Shown here one piece after another: positions 18,428-28,317 of a stretch of 64,000 nt of DNA (its first letter is position 1; each line of letters starts with the position of its first letter). Source of the DNA: Sutterella wadsworthensis 2_1_59BFAA (GTDB lineage Bacteria > Pseudomonadota > Gammaproteobacteria > Burkholderiales > Burkholderiaceae_F); NCBI RefSeq assembly GCF_000297775.1, contig NZ_JH815518.1, forward strand, positions 73,149 to 137,148, given 5' to 3'. The notes beneath the pieces are model-generated. The model was not told where the DNA came from and made no database searches. It saw nothing but the letters and a program-made list of their open reading frames with translations. A program made the translations under genes and the position numbers.

Positions 18428-19360
18428 TTATGACCAGCAGTCGAAGGGAGTGCCCTCCCTGACTGCCTTTTCAACCAGCTCGGCGTTGATGCGGTAGCTC
18501 GGTCCCGTGGCCGTTGCCTTTGCGGCTCCCATGACGGTGCCCGCAATGGCGCAGCTGACGGCGTCAAGCCCCCTTTCCATGCCCCACAGAAGGCCGCCGC
18601 GGTAGGCGTCGCCAGCGCCGACTGGGTCGACTGCCTCGACCTTCGGCGCAGGGATGACGGTTTCCTCGCCCTTCTGCCAGACGGAGCTCCCTTGGCTGCC
18701 ATGGGTGCAGAAGACCGCGCCCGTGAGGCGGGAGAGTTCTGCGGGAGAGAGACTCGTGTGCTCCTCGATCATGAGGGCCTCGTAGTCGGAGAATGCAACG
18801 CAGGCCGCCGCTCTTGTCAGGGCGAGAAGCTCGTCGCCAGAAAAGAGGGGCGTCGTCTGGCCCGGATCGAAGATGAAGGGGATGCCGTGCGAGACAAAGG
18901 CCTTGGCGTGCGCCAGAAGCGTGCTTCGCACGCTGGGGGCGAGGATTCCGCAGACTATGCCCGTGTCGTCAGGCCAGGGAAGGCGATCTGCGTGCGCCAT
19001 GGCGCCGGGACTGAAGGTGGCCAGCTGATTGCCGTCCCTGTCGGTGGTGATCATGCACTGCGCCGTCCATTCGTTCGGCATGACGGTCACGCCGTCCGTG
19101 CGAATGCCCTGACGTTCAAGATGCCGGAGATAGTCGTCCGCATCCCTGCCGACGGCGGTCCAGACAAGGGGATCTCCGCCAAGCTGCTTCAGACTGTAGG
19201 CGATGTTTGCGGCGCAACCGCCGTAGGTGCGCCTCATGGAGTCCGCCTGAAGCGTGACGTTGAGTCGGTCGAGCGCCTCTGCCCTGAGCGTGTCGGCAAA
19301 GCGTCCCTCGTGCGTGAAGACCGTGTCGTAGGCGATGGAGCCGGAAATGATGACGGACAT
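18428..19360 (-). CDS. PfkB-family sugar/nucleoside kinase (adenosine-kinase-like)
   Basis: A ribokinase-fold kinase. The 311 residues from ATG 19360 include IISGSIAYDTVF at the N-terminus, the GG switch region YGGCAANIAYSLKQLGG, and PfkB signature 2, DPVGAGDAYRGGLLWGM, with the catalytic Asp and anion hole. Burkholderiales relatives next to the DUF3426 protein are usually annotated carbohydrate or adenosine kinase. The substrate cannot be fixed from sequence. It is the last gene of the accB-accC-prmA-zinc ribbon cluster. Confidence 0.87.
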   Translation of the reverse strand: MSVIISGSIAYDTVFTHEGRFADTLRAEALDRLNVTLQADSMRRTYGGCAANIAYSLKQLGGDPLVWTAVGRDADDYLRHLERQGIRTDGVTVMPNEWTAQCMITTDRDGNQLATFSPGAMAHADRLPWPDDTGIVCGILAPSVRSTLLAHAKAFVSHGIPFIFDPGQTTPLFSGDELLALTRAAACVAFSDYEALMIEEHTSLSPAELSRLTGAVFCTHGSQGSSVWQKGEETVIPAPKVEAVDPVGAGDAYRGGLLWGMERGLDAVSCAIAGTVMGAAKATATGPSYRINAELVEKAVREGTPFDCWS

Positions 19361-19418
19361 GGGTTTGCAAAAAGGCAAAAGGCGCTCCGCCGTACGGCGG
19401 AGAGCCTTGGTCTGAAGG

Positions 19419-20246
19419 TTATTGAAGGGCGGAGACGGCCTTCACGACGGCGCTTGACGCATCGTAGGGAAGCGGCGTCGTGACCGTCAGGCGGACGGCA
19501 ACGTCGGCACCCGGCGCAACGGCGTCGCGGCCGCCGAAGCCGTAGTCGGCAGGCTCGAGCACCCGTTGAGCGAGTGTTTCGCCTGCGGCGTCAAGCAGCT
19601 TCATCTCCAGAATCGGCAGTGCCTGAGGCAGTTCCGAGGTGTTGGAGAGGCGGGCCGTCACGACGGGCAGGCGGCGGGCGACTTCACGGTCGGCGTCGTC
19701 GGCCGTCTCGAGCGGACGCTCGATCTCTGCGGTCACCTTGAAGGCGGCCGCGTTCTGCCAGACGAAGCCGGGGCACGGTGCCTTCATGCAGACCTCTTCA
19801 TAGACGGGGCGCAGCTGCGGCATCGTGCCGAGTACGGTCTTGTGGCCGAGAAGAAGGCCGGTGGCGGACAGAACGACGAGGGCAAGAAGCGTGACGAGCG
19901 TCCAGAGCACGCCATGGGACCGTTCGGCGGACTCGGGCGCACGGGGTGCGGGCTCGGCGGCCGGAGGGGCCTCGGGAGCTTCGGTCCTTGCGTCGAAGTC
20001 CGTGAGCGAATCGGCGATGCGGCTCATGACGGCCTTGCCCTCGCGAGCCTCCTCCTGCATGACGGCCTGACGGCGGGCGGCCTGCTGAAGACGGGCGTCG
20101 AGCTTTTCGTCTGGCACGCTGAGGCTTTCCGTCTTGTCGGCGGAAAAGCATGCCTGACATTCCGTGCAGTGGAGCATGTCGGCGGCGAAGTCGTCCTTGA
20201 CTCGCCACAGGGCCCCGCAGGCGGGACAGCGAAGAACTTTGGCCAT
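19419..20246 (-). CDS. Zinc-ribbon / DUF3426 membrane protein
   Basis: The N-terminal MJ0042-type zinc ribbon has C7, C10, C27 and C30 (RCPACG and HCTEC). A charged, Ala/Glu/Pro-rich linker (residues about 45-125) follows, then one transmembrane helix (about 127-150) and a C-terminal DUF3426 domain, probably periplasmic (PALLRP-like TMPQLRPVYEEVC onwards, beta-rich). It has 275 residues. The family sits beside prmA across betaproteobacteria, and its function is unknown. It is 30 bp downstream of prmA and 58 bp upstream of the kinase, in one run of minus-strand genes. Confidence 0.87.
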   Translation of the reverse strand: MAKVLRCPACGALWRVKDDFAADMLHCTECQACFSADKTESLSVPDEKLDARLQQAARRQAVMQEEAREGKAVMSRIADSLTDFDARTEAPEAPPAAEPAPRAPESAERSHGVLWTLVTLLALVVLSATGLLLGHKTVLGTMPQLRPVYEEVCMKAPCPGFVWQNAAAFKVTAEIERPLETADDADREVARRLPVVTARLSNTSELPQALPILEMKLLDAAGETLAQRVLEPADYGFGGRDAVAPGADVAVRLTVTTPLPYDASSAVVKAVSALQ

Positions 20247-20276
20247 GGAGAAGTCTCCCAGATGCAGTCTTGACGT

Positions 20277-21173
20277 TTACGCGCGGCGTCCGGCGATGCA
20301 GACCCAGTCCTCTTCCTGACGCCAGACGGAGAGCTTGACGGCAGGGTCGATGGCCTGATAGGCGGCGATCACTTCTTCGGCCTGCTTGGCAAGCACGCCG
20401 GAGAGCACGAGCGCGCCGCCCTGCTTCACGCGGCCGAGCAGAGCGGGGGCGAGAAGCTTGAGCGGATTGGCGAGGATGTTGGCGACGACGATGTCGTAGG
20501 TGCCTTCGGGCATGTCGTCGGGAAGGTAGAACTTGGCTTCCACGTGGTTCATGAGCGCGTTGTCGCCTGCGGCCTCGACGGCCTGCGGGTCGATGTCCGT
20601 GCCGGCGACCTCGGCCGCGCCGACGAGTTTGGCGGCAATGGCGAGGATGCCCGTGCCGCAGCCGTAGTCGAGGACACGGTCCGTCGCCTTGACGTTGGCG
20701 TCAAGCCACTGCAGGCAGAGGTGGGTGGTCGGATGGGAGCCTGTGCCGAAGGCGACGCCCGGATCGAGGCGCACGTTGATGGCGTCCTCGTTGGGAAGGT
20801 CGTGCCAGGTCGGCACGATCCAGAGACGGTCGGAGACCTGAGTCGGCTGGAACTGCGCCTGCGTGATGCGGACCCAGTCGGCGTCCTCGACCTCCTCGGT
20901 GCCGAGAAGCTCGGGCTTTTCGCACTTGAGGGCCTTGACGGCGATGGCAAGCGATGTCTCGAGGTCGAAGTCGTCGTCGGCAAGAATGGAGACGATGGAG
21001 CGCGGCCAGGCGCAGTTGTCGGGCTCGAGTCCCGGTTCGCCGTAGAGCGGCTTTTCGTCGGTCGATTCGGCGTCGGCGTCCTCGATGGTGGCGGAGAGCG
21101 CGCCCGCGTCCATCAGCATGTCGGAAAGCGCTTCGGCGCTGCGTTCGTCGGCAAGAATCTTAATCTGGCGCAT
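20277..21173 (-). CDS. prmA: Ribosomal protein L11 methyltransferase
   Basis: SAM-dependent trimethylation of L11. The 298 residues combine an N-terminal ferredoxin-like recognition domain with a Rossmann domain carrying DPGVAFGTGSHPTT and VLDYGCGTGILAIAAKLVGA (SAM motif I), then VVANILANPLKLLAP (the catalytic-loop NIL motif). It lies 63 bp after accC in the accB-accC-prmA order seen in many betaproteobacteria. Length and motifs are normal. Confidence 0.95.
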   Translation of the reverse strand: MRQIKILADERSAEALSDMLMDAGALSATIEDADAESTDEKPLYGEPGLEPDNCAWPRSIVSILADDDFDLETSLAIAVKALKCEKPELLGTEEVEDADWVRITQAQFQPTQVSDRLWIVPTWHDLPNEDAINVRLDPGVAFGTGSHPTTHLCLQWLDANVKATDRVLDYGCGTGILAIAAKLVGAAEVAGTDIDPQAVEAAGDNALMNHVEAKFYLPDDMPEGTYDIVVANILANPLKLLAPALLGRVKQGGALVLSGVLAKQAEEVIAAYQAIDPAVKLSVWRQEEDWVCIAGRRA

Positions 21174-21236
21174 AAATCCTCAACGGATAAAAAGAATGCG
21201 GGAGTCAGGTCAACTCCCGCAGCTGAAAAAACTAGG

Positions 21237-22595
<1,359 letters not shown>

Positions 22596-22610
22596 AGCGA
22601 CGCGTGCGGA

Positions 22611-23066
22611 TTATTCGATGATGAAGAGCGACTGGCCGAACTCGACGGGCTGGCCGTTTTCAACGCAGACTTCCTTGACCGTGCCGTCCATGTCGGCCTC
22701 GACTTCGTTGAGAAGCTTCATGGCTTCAATGATGCAGACAACCTGGCCCTTCTTGACCGTGTCGCCGACCTTGACGAAGGGATCGGCTCCGGGCGAGGGA
22801 GCGCGGTAGAAGGTGCCGACCATCGGGCTGGTGAGCGGCGTGCCGGTCTGCTGCGGCGCGGTGGGAGCGGGCGCGGGGGCGACTTCCGGGGCGGGAACGG
22901 GCACGGGCATCGGCTGGGCGACGGTGACGGGCTGATGGACTTGAACGGGGGCTGCGCCGTTGCGGTTGACGATTCGGACCCGGTCTTCGCCTTCGGTGAT
23001 TTCGAGTTCGGCAACGCCGCTTTCGCTCACGAGGTCGATCAGTGTCTTGAGTTTGCGCAGATCCAT
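22611..23066 (-). CDS. accB: Biotin carboxyl carrier protein
   Basis: The carrier subunit of acetyl-CoA carboxylase, biotinylated on lysine. The 151 residues consist of an N-terminal MDLRKLKTLIDLVSESGVAELEI region, a Pro/Ala-rich flexible linker (about 40-75) and a biotinyl domain with EAMKLLNEVEAD; biotin would attach to K117 within EAMK. It is the first gene of accB-accC-prmA and following genes. aroQ, commonly just upstream in relatives, is absent; a long leader (23067 onwards) precedes it. Confidence 0.97.
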   Translation of the reverse strand: MDLRKLKTLIDLVSESGVAELEITEGEDRVRIVNRNGAAPVQVHQPVTVAQPMPVPVPAPEVAPAPAPTAPQQTGTPLTSPMVGTFYRAPSPGADPFVKVGDTVKKGQVVCIIEAMKLLNEVEADMDGTVKEVCVENGQPVEFGQSLFIIE

Positions 23067-23378
23067 GATGGTTTAGGCCTTGTTATTTGAAGGAGATCCG
23101 GGACGGACGCCGAATGGGGACGGGCGTCCTGCCGCAGCCTCCGTTTTGTATGGAGTTGATGGTTGTGGGCTTGTGCTTAAGAGGCGCGCATCGTACTACT
23201 TCTCCGAAAAAGCGCCAACTTGTTCGCAATTGTCGCTACTTTAGCTCAAAAAGTAAAGACCGGAACACTGCTGTCCGGAGAGGCGGGGGAAAATATTGTC
23301 TTCAAATGTATGCGTCTTGAGCGGCCGGCAGCGTCAATGATACCGAGCGCACGAGTTCATGCACATGCCGAAAAAAGG
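23067..23378. other. Intergenic region upstream of accB
   Basis: 312 bp holding the accB leader and candidate promoter. The stretch 23160-23300 is visibly richer in A+T than neighbouring coding DNA, as expected of promoter DNA. No gene or repeat was recognised. The next gene on the minus strand (stop at 23379) reads toward it. Confidence 0.5.
23190..23218 (-). promoter_or_regulatory. Candidate promoter for accBC
   Basis: On the minus strand TTGGCG (23213-23218), a 17-bp spacer, then TACGAT (23190-23195). The match is moderate (4 of 6 at -10). It would give a leader of about 115 nt before accB. Confidence 0.4.
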
Positions 23379-23963
23379 CTAATCCACGCCGAGGAGCCTG
23401 CGAAGGCCCTTTTCGGAGAGTCCGCAAAGGGCTTCTTCGGGAAGCTGCCATTCGTCAGGCGGGACGGGCTTCGCCGCCCTGTGGGAGTTCGTCACGGTGA
23501 TGAGGACGTCCTCTCCCCTGCATTCAGTCTGAAGCACGGTTCTGAAGGAGCGTCCCCGTTCGGAGGACTCCACGGGTTCGTATTCAACATCCATGGCGAG
23601 AAGCGCGAGCTCCACGGCCTTTTCGTCGTCGGAGCGGATGAGGATGCGCACAGGATCGTCCTCGACGGCGTCTCCTGCAAGAACGGATCCCGTCAGCAGG
23701 GGAGACCAGTCGGAAAGGGACGACAGGACGGAGAGCGCCGCAAGGCGCTTCTTGTCCAGAAGCGCCTTGTGCCCCTCGGGATCGAAGCAGGCGAACCAGC
23801 GCCTGAGCTCGGACGCCACGGCGGCATCGGTCGGCCGAACTCCCGTCGAGCGAACGACGGTCTCGACGGCCCGATCCCTGCTCATGCGGTGGGATGCGAT
23901 CAGGACGGCCGCCTGAGCGGCGGCTGAGGATTCTTTGGAGCGCGGGAGGTCATTGGGTTGCAC
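23379..23963 (-). CDS. Conserved hypothetical protein facing mpl
   Basis: A 194-residue soluble protein with no confident family. The N-terminal half is helical and Arg/Ala-rich; the middle reads LTGSVLAGDAVEDDPVRILIRSDD and is followed by an alternating beta/alpha pattern. That GS...D pattern loosely recalls nucleotidyltransferase-fold proteins encoded next to mpl in Burkholderiales, but the catalytic acid pair is not clearly placed, so the assignment is a guess. It is divergent from mpl; the 137-bp gap between the starts contains TAGAAT at 24053-24058. Confidence 0.65.
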   Translation of the reverse strand: MQPNDLPRSKESSAAAQAAVLIASHRMSRDRAVETVVRSTGVRPTDAAVASELRRWFACFDPEGHKALLDKKRLAALSVLSSLSDWSPLLTGSVLAGDAVEDDPVRILIRSDDEKAVELALLAMDVEYEPVESSERGRSFRTVLQTECRGEDVLITVTNSHRAAKPVPPDEWQLPEEALCGLSEKGLRRLLGVD

Positions 23964-24100
23964 GGATGTCTCCGGAATGAAGGTGCGTGAGGCGTCATGG
24001 ACGATGAGCCAATGATAGTGCGGCGGCTTTCAGGGCGGGGATCCTCCGCGCGGTAGAATGAAGCACCTTCCGCCTCCATCCTGGTTTGAGGAACAAGTAC

Positions 24101-25465
24101 ATGCACATTCATATTCTCGGCATCTGCGGCACGTTCATGGGCGGCGTCGCCCAGCTCGCGTGCGAGGCCGGCCACAAGGTGACCGGGTGCGACGCACACG
24201 TCTACCCACCCATGAGCGACGCGCTCCGCAATGCGGGGATCGAGATCATGGAGGGCTATGACGTCTCGCAGCTTGATGCCGTCCGGCCCGACGTCTTCGT
24301 GATCGGCAACGCCATCTCCCGCGGCAATCCGCTTCTCGAGGCGATTCTCAACAGGGGGCTTTCCTATACGTCCGGTCCCGCCTGGCTCTGCGAGCATGTG
24401 CTTGCGGGCCGCCACGTGCTTGCGGTCGCGGGCACGCACGGCAAGACGACCACCACGTCGATGCTTGCCTGGATCCTTAAGGAGGCGGGACTCGAGCCCG
24501 GCTTCCTGATCGGCGGCGTGCCGCAGTGGAGCCCGCGCTCCGCGTCGCTCGGCCGAGTCGCCCCGATGTCGCCCTTCGTCATCGAGGCCGACGAATACGA
24601 CACGGCCTTCTTCGACAAGCGGAGCAAGTTCGTGCACTATCGTCCCAGAACGGCGATCCTCAACAATCTTGAATACGACCACGCGGACATTTTTGAAAAT
24701 CTGGCCGCCATCGAGAAGCAGTTCCATCATCTCGTGCGCATCATGCCCTCGGAAGGTCTCGTCGTGGCGAACGGCCGCTGCGAGGCGCTTGACCGCGTGC
24801 TTGCGAAGGGCTGCTGGAGCGCTCTAGAGCGCTTTGACTCTCCTCAGGACGGCTGGTCGCTTTCCGATGACGGCGAGGCGGCGTTTGAAGGCAGGAGCTT
24901 CGGCCGTCTGCAGCTCGGCATGCCCGGCCGCTACAACGAGCTCAATGCACTGGCCGCCGTTGCTGCGGCGCGCAGCGTCGCCGTCCCTCCCGAAAAGTCG
25001 CTCGAGGCGCTCGCGGCCTTTGCGGGTGTCAAGCGCAGGATGGAGGTCAGGGGCGTTGAGGACGGCGTGACCGTGATCGACGACTTTGCGCACCATCCGA
25101 CCGCCATCGCCGAGACGATTCATGCCGTCAGGAGCCGCATGACGTCGGGGAGGCTTCTCGCCGTGCTCGAGCCGCGAAGCAACACCATGAAGCTCGGCAC
25201 GATGAAGGACAGGCTTGCGGGTTCTCTGCACGAGGCGGACGAGGTGTTCTGCTTCGCAGGAAAGGGCGTGGCGTGGGAGCCCGCGGAAGTGCTCGACGTC
25301 ATGGGCGAGCGCGCCTTCTGCACGCATGACCTTGACGTGCTCGTCGAGGCCGTTCTCAAGGAGGCCCGTCCGGGAGACACGGTCCTCTGCATGAGCAACG
25401 GCGCGTTCGGCGGCATTCACGGCAAGCTCCTTGCGGGACTCGCCTGCAGGCGCGAAGCGCAGTGA
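24101..25465 (+). CDS. mpl: UDP-N-acetylmuramate:L-alanyl-gamma-D-glutamyl-meso-diaminopimelate ligase
   Basis: A murein-recycling ligase that joins recovered tripeptide to UDP-MurNAc. It is a Mur ligase with 454 residues from ATG 24101; GAGG about 10 nt upstream supports this start over the upstream in-frame one at 24086. The N-terminus MHIHILGICGTFMGGVAQLA is diagnostic. The ATP loop is GTHGKTTTTSML (111-122), with EADEYDTAFFDKRSKFVHYRP and DDFAHHPTAI further on. It works downstream of AmpD (about 7 kb away). Its stop nearly abuts the esterase gene. Confidence 0.96.
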   Translation: MHIHILGICGTFMGGVAQLACEAGHKVTGCDAHVYPPMSDALRNAGIEIMEGYDVSQLDAVRPDVFVIGNAISRGNPLLEAILNRGLSYTSGPAWLCEHVLAGRHVLAVAGTHGKTTTTSMLAWILKEAGLEPGFLIGGVPQWSPRSASLGRVAPMSPFVIEADEYDTAFFDKRSKFVHYRPRTAILNNLEYDHADIFENLAAIEKQFHHLVRIMPSEGLVVANGRCEALDRVLAKGCWSALERFDSPQDGWSLSDDGEAAFEGRSFGRLQLGMPGRYNELNALAAVAAARSVAVPPEKSLEALAAFAGVKRRMEVRGVEDGVTVIDDFAHHPTAIAETIHAVRSRMTSGRLLAVLEPRSNTMKLGTMKDRLAGSLHEADEVFCFAGKGVAWEPAEVLDVMGERAFCTHDLDVLVEAVLKEARPGDTVLCMSNGAFGGIHGKLLAGLACRREAQ

Positions 25466-25479
25466 AGGGTGCACGGGCG

Positions 25480-26058
25480 ATGACTTCCATTCTCTATCTG
25501 CACGGCTTTCTGTCCTCTCCCGAGTCGAACAAAGTGAGGGTGCTCAGGGCGGCGGCCCCCGATGGCGTGCGCGTGTTCGCTCCCGATCTGAACGTCCCGC
25601 CTCTTGAGGCCGACAGGATCATCAGCGGACTGGTCGGGCAGGCGGAGGCCGACGGTCTGACGGTCGTGGGTTCGAGCCTCGGCGGATTCTGGGCCGCGCG
25701 AGCTGCCGTCAGGCACGGCCTTCGCTGCGTGCTGCTCAATCCCTGCTTCAATCCCTGGGTGTTCGTGGGCAGGCACGTGGGCGTGCAGACGATCTACGGC
25801 ACGGACAGGAGGATCGAGGTGAAGGCCTCGGCCGCCGACGAACTCATGGCGCTCGCCGAGGAGGTGTCGCCTCTGGCGGTCGATCCCGGACGCACGCTCG
25901 TCGTGCTGGGAACGGCGGACGAGACGCTTGACTGGCAGGCGGGGGCGAGGGCCTATGCCGCCTGCAGGCAGGTGATTATTCCCGGCGGGGACCACCGCAT
26001 CTCGAACATCGGGGCGGTCATGCCCCGCATCATGGACTTCATTCTCAATGAAGGCTGA
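25480..26058 (+). CDS. YqiA/YcfP-family alpha/beta-fold esterase
   Basis: A small serine hydrolase of 192 residues. It has YLHGFLSSPESNK near the N-terminus (oxyanion region), nucleophile elbow GSSLGG with Ser66, and a C-terminal GGDHRIS with the catalytic His; TADETLDW supplies the likely Asp. I chose ATG 25480 (AAGGG upstream) over GTG 25462, which overlaps the mpl stop. This gene commonly lies between mpl and the RNB nuclease in betaproteobacteria. Physiological substrate unknown. Confidence 0.87.
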   Translation: MTSILYLHGFLSSPESNKVRVLRAAAPDGVRVFAPDLNVPPLEADRIISGLVGQAEADGLTVVGSSLGGFWAARAAVRHGLRCVLLNPCFNPWVFVGRHVGVQTIYGTDRRIEVKASAADELMALAEEVSPLAVDPGRTLVVLGTADETLDWQAGARAYAACRQVIIPGGDHRISNIGAVMPRIMDFILNEG

Positions 26059-26152
26059 GGCGGGCGCACCGCGCCTTGTTTTGGCACAATAGGGGGCGTT
26101 TTCCCCTCGACCATTACTCATTCGCCCAGAGCGGATGTAAAGCGACAGATTC

Positions 26153-28147
26153 ATGAATCTCTTTTTTGAAGAAGACGGCTCCTTCAAGGCGGGCACCGTG
26201 CTCAGCCAGGCAGGCAACGCCTATCAGGTGCAGCTCCCGACGGGACGCCGGACGAAGATCAAGGCCTCGCACTCGTTCTTCGAGTTCGAGCAGCCTGCTC
26301 CCGCAGACCTCGTGACCCGTGCTCAGGCCATGGTGCCCGAGCTCGATCCCGCCTTCCTGTGGGAGGTTGCGCCCGAGGGTGAGTTCACGTACGCGGACCT
26401 TGCAGCCGACTACTGGGGCGGCTCGGCCGGCCCTGTTGAAAAGGCCGCCCTTCTCTGGGCGCTCCACGGCAATCCCGTCTACTTCTACCGAAAGGGCCGC
26501 GGCGGCTACCGCCGCGCCCCCGAGGACATCCTTCAGAAGGCGCTCGAGGCACTTGAGAAGAAGCGCCGTCTGGAGGAGCAGCGCAAGGCTTGGACGGCCG
26601 AGATGGTGGAGGGAACGCTTCCTGACGTCATCCGCCGCAACGCCATGACGCTTCTCATTCGGCCGGACAAGAACGGTATCGAGTGGAAGGCCCTGAACGA
26701 CGCCTCCGCCGAAACGCGCCAGACGCCGCTGCGCCTGATGCTCTCGCTCGGCGGCATCGCCTCGCCATGGCGCTGGCACGTCGACAGCTTCTACGCCATG
26801 AACTTCCCGCAGGGCCGCGGCTTCCCCTCCGACCTGCCTCTGCCGCCCGAGGCGGACTGGTCGCAGTATCCGCTTGCGGACGTCAGGGCCTTTTCCATCG
26901 ACGACTCCGACACGACCGAGGTTGATGACGCGGCGAGCGTCGTGCATCTCGAGGGCGGTCGCACGCGAGTGGGCATTCACATCGCCGCGCCTGCGCTCGG
27001 CATTCTGCGCGACGATCCGCTCGACAAGGTGGCCCGCGCCCGCATGAGCACGGTCTATGCGCCGGGGCTCAAGACGACGATGCTTCCCGATCCGTGGATC
27101 AAGGCCTTTTCGCTTGACGAGGGCCGTGCGGTGCCCTGCCTCTCGCTCTACGTGACGGTGGACGACGAGACCTTCTCCGTTGAGAAGACCGAGACGAGGC
27201 TTGAGCGCGTGAGCGTCACGCGCAATCTGCGCTACGACAAGATCGACTCGCTCGTGACCGAGGAGGCGATTCAGTCGGGCACGCTCGACGTTGAGTTCGC
27301 GGACGAGATCTGCTGGCTCTGGCGCTTTGCCAAAAAGCTTCAGAAGGACCGCGAGGAGGTCAGGGGCCGTCCCGAACCCGTGGGCCGTGTCGACTGGTTC
27401 TTCGCGCTTGAAGGCGAGGGCGAGGATGCGCTCATCCGCGTCAAGGGCCGCCGTCGCGGCGCGCCGCTCGACCTGCTTGTCGCTGAGCTCATGATTTTCG
27501 CCAACAGCACCTGGGGCCTCTGGATGGAGGAACACGGGACGCCCGGCATCTATCGTTCGCAGCGCATGGGCCGCGTGCGCATGAGCACGACCCCGGGGCC
27601 GCACGACGGTCTGGGCGTGGTGCGCTATGCGTGGAGCACCTCGCCGCTGCGCCGCTACGTCGACCTCGTCAACCAGCGCCAGATGATCACGGCCGTGCTT
27701 GGCGAGCCGCCCGCCTATCAGGGCAACGACGTCGAGCTCTTCACGATCGTGAGCCAGTTTGAAAACATCTACACGCTCTACGGCGACTTCCAGACCCGCA
27801 TGGAGCGCTACTGGTCCCTGCGCTGGATCATGCAGGAGAGCGTCGGCCAGATCGAGGCCATCGTCGTCAAGGGCGATCTGGTCCGCATCGACGGGCTTCC
27901 CTTCATGCAGCGCGTGCCCGGTCTTCCCGAGGATCTGCCTCGCGGCCGCAAGGTCCTGTTGCAGATCATGGGGTGCGACCTCGTGGACCTCGTCATGGAT
28001 TCCAGGCTTCTGCGTGTTCTTGACGAAACCGCCGACACCTCGGACGAGGATGAGGACGAGGAGGCGGCTCTTGAAGAGCAGGCCGCAGTCGAAGGGGGAG
28101 AGGAAGCTCAGGGCGGGGACACCGTGTCCGAGTCATCCGCTTCCTGA
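26153..28147 (+). CDS. RNase II/RNB-domain exoribonuclease
   Basis: A 3'-5' exoribonuclease of the RNB family. The 664 residues include the RNB catalytic block FSIDDSDTTEVDDAASV (about 246-262) with the four metal-binding Asp residues, then SPLRRYVDLVNQRQM (the conserved Arg/Tyr region). The N-terminal part is only loosely OB-like, and the C-terminus ends in an acidic Glu/Asp-rich tail (from about residue 625), so it is a divergent betaproteobacterial RNase II rather than RNase R. It is followed by the structured region before mgtE. Confidence 0.9.
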   Translation: MNLFFEEDGSFKAGTVLSQAGNAYQVQLPTGRRTKIKASHSFFEFEQPAPADLVTRAQAMVPELDPAFLWEVAPEGEFTYADLAADYWGGSAGPVEKAALLWALHGNPVYFYRKGRGGYRRAPEDILQKALEALEKKRRLEEQRKAWTAEMVEGTLPDVIRRNAMTLLIRPDKNGIEWKALNDASAETRQTPLRLMLSLGGIASPWRWHVDSFYAMNFPQGRGFPSDLPLPPEADWSQYPLADVRAFSIDDSDTTEVDDAASVVHLEGGRTRVGIHIAAPALGILRDDPLDKVARARMSTVYAPGLKTTMLPDPWIKAFSLDEGRAVPCLSLYVTVDDETFSVEKTETRLERVSVTRNLRYDKIDSLVTEEAIQSGTLDVEFADEICWLWRFAKKLQKDREEVRGRPEPVGRVDWFFALEGEGEDALIRVKGRRRGAPLDLLVAELMIFANSTWGLWMEEHGTPGIYRSQRMGRVRMSTTPGPHDGLGVVRYAWSTSPLRRYVDLVNQRQMITAVLGEPPAYQGNDVELFTIVSQFENIYTLYGDFQTRMERYWSLRWIMQESVGQIEAIVVKGDLVRIDGLPFMQRVPGLPEDLPRGRKVLLQIMGCDLVDLVMDSRLLRVLDETADTSDEDEDEEAALEEQAAVEGGEEAQGGDTVSESSAS

Positions 28148-28205
28148 GTCCCGGACGCAGGTGACAGGGCGGTGATTTCCGCTCCGCCTGCGCCAATAAA
28201 TTTCA

Positions 28206-28295
28206 GGGAGCCCCTACCCGAAGGCTTCATACTCGTGGTAGGCTCCCACCTGCGAAAAGTCATGACGGGTTCCGAGTCCCTCCCTTCAGGGGCTC
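28206..28295 (+). promoter_or_regulatory. Two-hairpin leader upstream of mgtE (unassigned)
   Basis: Helix 1: GGGAGCC (28206-28212) and TACC (28215-28218), with a 2-nt bulge, pair with GGTAGGCTCCC (28237-28247). Helix 2: GAGTCCCT (28274-28281) pairs with AGGGGCTC (28288-28295) just before the mgtE ribosome-binding site. There is no T-tract. A metal-responsive leader is an inference from the downstream gene; it does not match an M-box or yybP-ykoY consensus that I can confirm. Helix 1 could instead stabilise or end the rnb mRNA. Confidence 0.4.
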
Positions 28296-28317
28296 TTCAA
28301 GTGTTTCGGAGAAGGTG

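Noticed and set aside
28206-28295. M-box or yybP-ykoY riboswitch before mgtE
   Set aside because: Hairpins are present, but I could not match the conserved bases of either class, so it is listed only as an unassigned leader.
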